A stretch of DNA of 64,000 nucleotides from Paracentrotus lividus (lineage: Eukaryota; Echinodermata; Echinoidea; Camarodonta; Echinidae). Every line of letters begins with the position of its first letter. The first letter of the stretch is position 1. Positions 58,619 through 64,000 of the stretch are shown piece by piece. The translations under genes and the position numbers were made by a program. The stretch spans positions 31,954,546-32,018,545 of the forward strand of contig CALNVZ010003433.1 of NCBI GenBank assembly GCA_940671915.1, given 5' to 3'. The notes beneath the pieces are model-generated. The model saw only the letters and a list, made by a program, of their open reading frames with translations, did not search any database and had not been told where the DNA came from.

Positions 58619-60308
58619 TCACACACACACATCCTCCCTCATACACGCACATCATCACACACGCTCCCACACACACAGTAAATAATTCACAATAACATTT
58701 CCCCTTTAATGTTTGGTTTTCCAAGACCATCACTGAATGTTTTGGAGTAAATTCCTTAACAACTGTTAGTGTGAGTGAGTGTGTGTGTATGTGTGGGTGT
58801 GCGTGTGTGTGTGTGTGTTTATATAAATGTAATTTATTATTTGTTGAGAGTGTGGTTGTGTATGAGGTTTGTGTATGTTTAAATGAAGGTACGTGTGGGT
58901 GTGTGTCTTTATGCGTGCACATAAGTAATAAATTCTCAATATGTTATTCTTCACCCAGCCACTTGGCGCAGGTGACTGATTTTCCGTCTTCTGAAGATTA
59001 TTTTACTATTCTGAAGATTCTGCAGATTATTATATTATTACTATTCAGTCATGCTTGCAAAGATCCAAATGAAAAGGGTTCCAACACATGCTAGGAGGAT
59101 GACTCTACCAAGGCATGTCAAGAAACCCATGATTTAGTCTTCACGTCTTTCACAAGACAACTTCAAAATGATGGGACATTTTATTGACTCACTCTGTATA
59201 AGTTTTTGTTTTCAATAAATAAGTATTTATCAATGTTTGCTTATATTATAGGCAGTTATAAATATAAAGTGAGATAACATCGAAATATCAGTTGAATCGT
59301 GTTGGAGATATTAATAATATACAGGGATTAAACCTACATAGTTTCATATGTGGCTCCTTGTTGGAATGGAAAATGGAGGGCAAAAATAATTCACGAAACG
59401 AAGTTTTGAAATGTTTTTAACGATTTTTTTCCTTCAATTTCCCATTATTTGTCCTGGTTCTAGTTCTGTGTCTTCTTCAATTAATAAGCTTCTTTTAACA
59501 CAATGGTCTATTTAATTATTGTAGCTCACCTTTGAAGTATTTTTCAGCGACGAATTTTAACCCGGCGTCTTTGAGAGCTTCCTTTAAAACAGATGCATTT
59601 CCTTGGCCTTCTTCATCTCGCCAATCGATAAGCATCTGTTTGGTCCCTTTGAATGTAACATCACCTTCTGCGTGATTCATTGCATTATACTTCTTAATGG
59701 CGGGAAATCCAAATCCAAGCTCTAGACCTAACTTGTCTAGCTTCGGGTTGATGCCTATATCTTCGGCGAGATCTAATATAACACCGTCTGGAACCTTGGT
59801 GTTGTCAATCTTCTTCTGCAATATGATTATTATGATAAAGCTCAAATAATCATAATGAATTACAAATGTAATTTTCTCTGTCTTACAAACTCAAAGATTG
59901 GAGGTAAACTTCGAATGAGATACACAGTGACCCATATTCTGATATGAAGACAGAGTTTGTATATGCGTAGCAAGTTCGTGCACAGCTATGTGCGATCCGC
60001 ATGAGATAAAAGGATCGCACAATAGGAAAGAATGTGTCACGTATAGAACTTTTATAAAATAGGAATTATTGTAAACGCAAATATTAAAAGATATTAGAAA
60101 AGTAAAAAAAAAAATAAAGTAAAAGTAAAATTGTCGATTTGTATCTCTCAATCTTCTGCGATATCCTTTCTTCGCAAAACGATAATTATATCAAGCTGCC
60201 TTCCCTTTCAACCTAATGAACAATCCGTTTCTATTTATGATAATATAAATACCTTTTTTTTTCTTGTTGATGGTCCAGGGCTGGCATCCTTCACATTCTG
60301 CTTTGTAC
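47668..60308 (-). CDS. Death-domain protein with predicted C-terminal transmembrane anchor (partial model: 60308-60253, 59815-59530, 47798-47668)
   Basis: Three minus-strand pieces fit together by splice phase. A 56-nt exon encodes a Ser/Lys/Arg-rich linker. A 286-nt exon encodes a complete Death domain and ends in phase 1 (last codon base G). The terminal exon begins with the two bases GT needed to finish a Gly codon and encodes a 42-residue tail ending in one hydrophobic span. The joined protein would be a small Death-domain adaptor held in a membrane by its C-terminus. The 11.7-kb intron contains the nested LINEs and DNA elements at 48.4-59.2 kb. Extra exons in that intron cannot be excluded, and the 5' end is unresolved. 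The Death-domain call is strong; the join is inference. Confidence 0.5.
48395..48905 (-). pseudogene. CR1/L2-like LINE 3' end, 5'-truncated
   Basis: Minus strand: ITPILSSLHWLPIEYRIVFK, then RSSDSKLLVVPKSKKSWGDR, HAGPFLWNQLPQHIR and LKTALKSHLF. This is the hallmark C-terminus of CR1/Rex1/L2-type proteins. An (AAT)n tail lies at 48393-48420. Only the last 118 residues remain, without a reverse-transcriptase core. Confidence 0.85.
49681..51020. mobile_element. Left part of an inverted-repeat element with TTAACCCC repeats
   Basis: CTTAACCCCNTACTATCC recurs at 49712, 49732, 49750 and near 49790, with CTTTCAGACTG subterminally. Inverse forms lie at 50985 (CTTAACCCCAGG) and, beyond the LINE insertions, at 56743-56785 (GGGGTTAAGGATTTTAACTG, CAGTCTGAAAAGCAAAAG). 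A pyrimidine minisatellite occupies the interior. Confidence 0.5.
49890..50745. repeat. Pyrimidine-rich minisatellite, about 30-bp unit
   Basis: Units like TTTTTCTCTTTTTCCTTATG then TTATTCATTG recur nearly 30 times. A 285-residue Phe/Leu/Ser frame crossing it is a composition artefact with repeated YSLF-type words. Confidence 0.85.
51121..51625 (-). pseudogene. C-terminal part of the split CR1-like LINE
   Basis: Open from LDNDVTKEIVHACITNKLDY through VQNTCARLICGC, NLHWLPIRKRITFKILLIVY, YKALHGQAPVYI and GDRAFACAGPKLWNELPLEV to FKSKLKTHLFN and a stop. It is a complete CR1/L2-type C-terminus in one frame. Confidence 0.9.
51634..52170 (+). pseudogene. APE endonuclease of the second LINE, partial
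   Basis: The plus strand reads GLKFVHLNIRSLLRNLDEIK, then VHIIAFNETFLDETI, RHGGGVAIYIHNSL and FLNWYRPPNSNIEKI. These are the N-x-R-S, E-T, G-G-x-A and Y-R-P-P blocks of CR1-type endonucleases. The second half of the domain is lost at about 52110. Confidence 0.85.
52165..52385 (+). pseudogene. Linker and first reverse-transcriptase motif of the second LINE
   Basis: REKLIEQSECFNDYFANIGK and VTEEDVLREIKLLKN precede, after a frameshift, AFDGIAGQIMEN, which corresponds to the G-x-D-G-I-x-x-x-x-x-K motif. It stops being recognisable near 52385. Confidence 0.7.
52560..55290. other. Unexplained interior of the second LINE
   Basis: No LINE motif is seen here. 53290-54200 is richer in G and C, with many half-open frames on both strands, for example minus-strand SLARMARRMLWLRYALRANT near 53560-53620 and plus-strand CSGAWFEKDPCQCLQIWFFS near 54010-54065. 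No family is recognised. 55080-55260 is a G-rich low-complexity tract. At 52440-52565 a 43-codon plus frame (NGAYDWLYRDRIYLRKEFEE) looks coding but is unassigned. Confidence 0.4.
55312..55756 (+). pseudogene. C-terminus of the second LINE, one in-frame stop
   Basis: MPEYVVYDSASKKYINQLQK, LQNRAGRIILKV, a TAA near 55432, then RLEWMSLQSRRNLHINTIVF, FKCLHNMAPLYLTE, LRSKGNVTIPKPNTESCRRM and YRGSKKYNEIP. The order matches the LINE C-terminus (L-Q-N-R-A-x-R, L-x-W-x-x-L, R-G-x-x-x-W/Y-N-x-x-P). A G-run follows at 55775. Confidence 0.85.
56132..56742 (-). pseudogene. Reverse-transcriptase core of the split CR1-like LINE
   Basis: It contains WIESYLVNRHQQIKIDDVLS, the P-Q-G-S motif (DPQGSRLGPLLF), the catalytic Y-A-D-D in a shifted frame, LMLNDSKTELMIVGT and ARNLGVQFDAQW. 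At least one frameshift and a stop near 56398 disable it. Confidence 0.85.
57163..57914. other. Non-coding with GGGGTAAGT words
   Basis: GGGGTAAGTGGG (57183) and GGGGTAAGTTG (57405) repeat the outer-element motif. CAATTCAATTCAATT at 57256 is a short tandem. No gene. Confidence 0.5.
57915..58060. mobile_element. Short hAT-like MITE
   Basis: It starts CAGTGACGGATCCAGGCGGG and ends CTGCATCCGCCACTTG, inverse with mismatches. Same terminus family as 33225, 46563 and the end at 5180. Confidence 0.55.
58139..58196 (+). other. Possible terminal exon encoding a short Tyr-containing tail
   Basis: After a weak acceptor (ACTCTCCAG or the nearby GGCCAG), the frame reads PNTGDYESVDDINKKVKT and TGA. D-Y-E-S-V resembles a phosphotyrosine motif in receptor tails. 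No upstream exon is recognised on this strand, so this may be chance. Confidence 0.15.
58345..59198. mobile_element. Tc1-like MITE with CAGAGTGAGTCA-type ends and TA duplication
   Basis: The left end CAGAGTGAGCAAAAAAAATG and right end ATTTTATTGACTCACTCTG are inverse, flanked by TA. Inside, TTTTGAAGATGCCTTG (58371) pairs with CAAGACAACTTCAAAA (59153). CA and GT arrays occupy 58586-58680 and 58770-58820. Relatives: 41199-41645, and a lone end at 60359. Confidence 0.8.
59530..59815 (-). CDS. Death-domain exon
   Basis: Minus strand: acceptor ATATTGCAG ends at 59816 and donor GTGAGC starts at 59529. The exon is open from phase 0 to phase 1 (95 codons plus one base). It encodes a six-helix Death-domain pattern: ILDLAEDIGINPKLDKLGLE, GFPAIKKY, then KQMLIDWRDEEGQGNASVLK with the conserved helix-5 Trp, and EALKDAGLKFVAEKYF. 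Death domains mediate homotypic assembly in apoptosis and innate immune signalling, and are expanded in sea urchins. It could belong to an NLR, UNC5/ankyrin-like or adaptor protein; the terminal exon below favours a small anchored adaptor. Confidence 0.85.
60253..60308 (-). CDS. Short linker exon upstream of the Death domain
   Basis: Minus strand: acceptor TTCATTACAG ends at 60309; donor GTATTT starts at 60252. In the phase that joins the Death-domain exon it encodes TKQNVKDASPGPSTRKKK. The reading depends on a run of nine A residues near its 3' end, where a one-base sequencing error would change the frame. Low complexity means no homology can be claimed. Confidence 0.45.
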
Positions 60309-60354
60309 CTGTAATGAAAATGTAAATACAAAAAGCATGGCATATAAACCTATA

Positions 60355-60400
60355 TGTACCGAGTGAGTCAGAAAAAAAACTAAACATCTTGAAAATTGTC
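60355..60400. mobile_element. Lone end of the GAGTGAGTCAG family
   Basis: CCGAGTGAGTCAGAAAAAAA followed by ACATCTTGAAAATTGTC resembles the termini at 41199 and 58345. The other end is not found. Confidence 0.4.
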
Positions 60401-60756
60401 ATTAAAAAGAAAACAGATTTATAAATCCCAAATAATTACACATAATCTGGAAGAATAACATTGATTTCCCGCATCCTTTGGTACCATTTTCTTTTTGTGG
60501 GGGGGGGGGGGTAAAATGTGGAAATAACAAAAGCTAACGAAAAAAACTTCATCCTGATTAAAATAGCATAACTTTTTAACGAGAAGTTTTTGAGCCACAT
60601 TACTGGACAAAGGTATTGTTACCCCTAACGAATACATTCTGAAAATTATGAAAATGAGATAGATCTGTAGAGCATGAGTAAGCACACATACAAAATACAA
60701 TAATCACCTTTTTGGGGTATTAAGAGTCCTTTTTAGGTCTTCAAGTGACCATTTAC

Positions 60757-60760
60757 TCAT
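60757..60760 (-). other. Candidate start codon of the Death-domain gene
   Basis: ATGA here is directly followed by a good donor, GTAAAT. Splicing there would give phase 1, as the linker exon needs. Reading on without that donor gives MSKWSLEDLKRTLNTPK up to another donor (GTGATT), but that exon ends in phase 2 and hits a stop in the Death-domain exon. Either the first choice, a sequence error in the A-run of the linker exon, or a different first exon must be true. Confidence 0.2.
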
Positions 60761-60834
60761 TGATGTGTGCTCACTCAGGGATTACTTGCTAAATCAATCC
60801 CATGTTCTCACATAACGTAGTCCATAGGTGTAAT

Positions 60835-61200
60835 GCAGGTGTCACATGCGCCGTGTTTGCCCACCGTTCGCCACCGTTCTGGCCAAATTTGTGCACACGG
60901 CGGCAAACGGTGAGGCACACGGTGAAGCGGTTGAAGCCCGCCCAACACGTTCATAGGAGCTCGCTGGGCATCCGTTCCCGAGAGGGATTTTTAAGAACGG
61001 CCGAACTCTTGCCGGGTTCTTTCCGGGTGATGACCGGGTATTTCAGACCGGTCTTAAACCGGACCAGCCGTTGAAAGGGCGGTAAAAGGACTGAATGAGG
61101 ACGCCGCACCCGTTTCATGCCCGTTTGATGCCCGTTTGCAGGACGGAGATGGACCGCGGTGAAATCGGGCAACATGAATCGATCACCCCCTTCATTTTCC
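60835..61200. other. GC-rich segment with CACCGTT/AACGGTG and ACCGG motifs
   Basis: Higher G+C than its surroundings, with inverted short motifs such as CGCCACCGTTC and AAACGGTGAG, and repeated GCCCGTTT. It resembles the GC-rich MITE at 17398 in style, but no paired termini were found. Open frames on both strands show no domain. Confidence 0.3.
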
Positions 61201-62350
61201 GCATCAAGTACGCCCCCTTGTGGCTAAACTTGCCAACTCCTAGTACATGAAAACTATACGTGAAAACTACGTTTTTAAGTCGGTTGTCCCCGTGATTGTT
61301 TACCAACAAGATCAATCAATAACTGAATGAATTTGAGTTAAATACCGAAAGTAATATTTTACAAAACAAAAGCACTATATACCACGAGAAATAATTCATA
61401 TGACATAAGCAGGGAGATGATTATCAACTTTATTTGGGGCTGGTTTACTCATAAATTATAATTTTTATAAGGGGCTATATTTTGTCGTATTTGTCTCTGT
61501 TTCTGTTTTCATATCAATTCATTTCTAATTTTATTATTTATTCTTTAAAATAGATTTTATACAATATCGAATTGGTCGCACTTATTAAATTGTTCTTACT
61601 AAGAGTTCTGAAAAGGTGGGAAAACCTCAAAAGTTTCTTCATTTTGAAACAATATGATTTTTTATGTCTTGATTATAATTATTGATAGGGGGTCTGCGTT
61701 TTAGTCTTTGGGCGTCCGATATCCCATCTTTATTCAAACAACAACCATGGGGTAGGAGTCATTCCACACGGGTCACGCTATCCATTCATATACATGTATA
61801 TTATTATTTATTTATTCTGGGGGAGGGGCGGGAGATAAAGGGGGGGGGGGCAAAGGCCCCTAATTCTCAATTTATGCACTATTTTCACCTGAATTTTCTG
61901 TCGGGAAATGCCTGGTTAAGTCTCATTTTGTATTTTCAATTCTTTGTAGGCTTCCTTGAAAAGTGGTTCAATTTTGGTATGTCATTACCATAGATATATA
62001 CCCTATTGAAATTAAATTAATTACATGAATTATATACAATCTATGGCAAACAAAATTCGCATATTTTGGGAATCTTAAAAGCGGTTTCTCAGATATAAAA
62101 TACAGTATCATTTGCATGTATTTTTTAAATAAAAATATTATATTAAGATATTGTATTGTATAGTTCTGATTAATTTATTCAATCTCAGTAAAATCACTTA
62201 CAGGGGGTCGTGTGTAAAACAATGAAAATAAAAATAAACAAAAAACTAAATCAATGGATCATACAAAAATATCCAAAAAGCAGAATTATAATGATGTAGA
62301 CATTTTTCTTGATGCGATTCTATATGCCGCGCCAAATGTCCGGGGTAGGG
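61200..62350. other. Non-coding, nothing recognised
   Basis: A G-run at 61838-61849 precedes CAAAGGCCCC. Only short frames. Confidence 0.5.
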
Positions 62351-62871
62351 TACACGCTATTCCGTGCACGAAATTCACTATGTACCACACGAAATGGCTT
62401 TCTTCATGACGAAAGGCAAGTTCATACACGAAATAGACTTTCAAACCATACGAAATCATTTCGTTAAGACGAAAACGTTAATTTACGAAATAGGCCTTGT
62501 GCTGTACGAAAAAGTTTTCGTCATGACGAAATTACCACTTGCATTACGAAATGAACTTCCTGTTGTACAATAAGTATTTGCGTTGACGAAATGATCATTC
62601 TGTGGTACGAAAGGAAATTACGTCAACGTAATTGACTTTCTGTTGTACGAAAATACAGGAAGTTCATTTCGTAATGCAAGTGGTAATTTCGTCATGACGA
62701 AAACTTTTTCGTACAGCACAAGGCCTATTTCGTAAATGAATTAACGTTTTCGTCTTAACGAAATGATTTCGTATGGTTTGAAAGTCTATTTCGTGTATAA
62801 AGTTGCCTTTCGTCATGACGGAAAACTTTTCGTGTGGAACATAGTGATTTCCGTGTACGGAATAGCGTGTA
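62351..62871. repeat. Large fold-back element built of ACGAAA/TTTCGT repeats
   Basis: Arms 62351-62562 and 62656-62871 are near-perfect inverse copies around a 93-bp centre. Each arm carries about ten ACGAAA motifs spaced 15-30 bp apart, several forming small palindromes such as TTTCGTCATGACGAAA. The centre holds more of the same motif. Flanking sequence also pairs weakly (ATGTCCGGGG and GCCCGGACAG). Frames crossing the arms are not conserved as protein. Confidence 0.85.
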
Positions 62872-63095
62872 GCGCCACGTAATAGATGCCCGGACAGTCC
62901 GCGCCCCATAATTCTATAGAGGGTTATAATTTGGCTAAAAGAATATTGCAATGAATTCGATAAGACTAATACAATTTTTCTTTAATGAAACGCGGGTATA
63001 AAGTATACATGTAATTTGGGCAAACGTTTAAGACCTAACTTAGCCTAACTCGACCAATTTGTCTGTTTTTTTTACTCGTTTTCGGTTTCAAATTT

Positions 63096-63098
<3 letters not shown>

Positions 63099-63175
<77 letters not shown>
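63099..63175. repeat. Poly(T) run of about 75
   Basis: Possibly the A-tail of a minus-strand retroposon; sequence 63176-63300 upstream of that tail (minus sense) shows no recognisable LINE or gene. Confidence 0.9.
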
Positions 63176-63469
63176 CAGATGTTGTTTAAAACACCCGATT
63201 GCTCTGAAAACTTGCCAAGCGTCTTAAAGCAAGTCCTTCCTGCTTTGGACCATATTGTTTTATAAGTTAGCCTATTTTTAGGCCATTTAAGTAACATGGT
63301 TTTAAAAGAAATCGGGTCAAAAAAAGAGAGTTTTTGAGGGTAACATCTCCGAGCCATTCATAATATACGTGTTGTATGGGGATTAATACCGAACTCATTA
63401 TAATCTTACAAACATACTCATTATCCCCTTGTCCCCACTATTGTCTCCCTATCATATGACCCCACACCC

Positions 63470-63550
63470 ACCCACTCACTTACCCACACACACACAAACA
63501 CACACACACACCCTCACACACACACACACACACAAACACACATACACACT
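63470..63550. repeat. (CA)n microsatellite
   Basis: CA array with AAACAC interruptions, followed by a pyrimidine-rich tract to 63810. Confidence 0.9.
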
Positions 63551-64000
63551 CCTCTTCACTCTCTCCTTCTTACGTCGTCTCAAGGTACTTAATTTTGTGT
63601 TATATATCCTTCACGACTTCCAATCCCTCTCTTTGTCACAAATTTCTCCGCCCCCTTCCCCTTTCCCTCTCTTTATCTTTCCTCTCTCTATCTACACCTC
63701 TCTCTGTCTTTCTTCTCCTTCTCTTTATCTTTCTATTTCACTCCCGTTATACTTCTCTAACAACCCCTTTTACTTCTATCCTCCCATCTCCCTCTCCCGT
63801 TTGTTTTCTCTCTATCAATTTAAATTGTGGTCTGTATAATTTATTTTTCATATATTTTTCATGCAAATTAATTTTACAGTTTTCCAGGAAGAATGTTGTC
63901 TTCCTTTAATTCAAAGAGATATTTGATCAGATATATTTTGGTTTCCATCCAACATAAAGAGTTTTTTTTTGTTTGTTTGTTTTTGTTTTTGTTTTTTTTT

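Noticed and set aside
58403..59094. Several Cys/Val or His/Thr frames of up to 120 codons
   Set aside because: CA and GT arrays within the Tc1-like MITE produce them.
62364..62951. Frames in both arms of the fold-back with similar peptides
   Set aside because: The similarity comes from the inverted duplication of DNA; the shared peptides sit in repeated ACGAAA sequence without domain or conserved ends.

Overview
The window is AT-rich, intron- and transposon-dense animal DNA, and it most resembles a sea urchin or another echinoderm. The grounds are a secreted interleukin-17 gene, a Death-domain gene (both immune families are expanded in sea urchins), many Tc1/hAT/Harbinger-like inverted-repeat elements, CR1-type LINEs, a tRNA-derived SINE and simple repeats. 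The assignment to echinoderm is inference; no marker gene settles it. Two 100-N assembly gaps are present (19167-19266 and 31474-31573).

Only two host genes can be supported. (1) On the + strand at 14.68-16.85 kb, an intact three-exon IL-17 cytokine precursor of 304 residues: signal peptide, acidic prodomain, tetrabasic processing site and complete cystine-knot domain. Its splice sites are clean, its 3' region is rich in ATTTA, and two kappaB-like sites lie upstream. (2) On the - strand at about 60.8-47.7 kb, a Death-domain gene: a short Lys/Arg-rich linker exon (60253-60308), a full Death-domain exon (59530-59815) and, 11.7 kb further on in matching splice phase, a terminal exon (47668-47798) encoding a C-terminal transmembrane anchor. 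If correctly joined this is a tail-anchored Death-domain adaptor. A short reading frame resembling the segment before NACHT in invertebrate NLRs lies just past its stop.

Everything else is mobile or repetitive. 0-13 kb: inverted duplication of a decayed coding-like sequence (2.3-3.0 kb), a degenerate 40-bp minisatellite (3.6-3.9 kb), SINE (6.3 kb), a terminal-inverted-repeat element filled with GCGAGCGCGAAGCGCGAGC repeats (7.09-9.34 kb) and a MITE (12.3 kb). 17-22 kb: Harbinger-like MITE, Tc1-like MITE, and a decayed Tc1 transposon with long arms and a nested MITE. 22.9-31.5 kb: a very long inverted repeat (about 1.3 kb per arm), its left arm interrupted by a hAT-like MITE and its right arm preserving the empty site. 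34.8-36.75 kb: inverted Penelope-like remnants with a hammerhead-like core, then a LINE 3' end with an inverted 5' part. 37.6-46.9 kb: several inverted-repeat elements, a 161-bp tandem repeat, a LINE endonuclease fragment and a trinucleotide array. 48.4-57.2 kb: a nest in which a DNA element was entered by a CR1-like LINE that was then split by a second LINE. 58.3-64 kb: Tc1-like MITE, a large fold-back element of repeated ACGAAA motifs (62.35-62.87 kb), poly(T) and CA arrays.

The two genes could both act in innate immunity (cytokine and intracellular adaptor), but they are on opposite strands 31 kb apart and nothing shows joint regulation.
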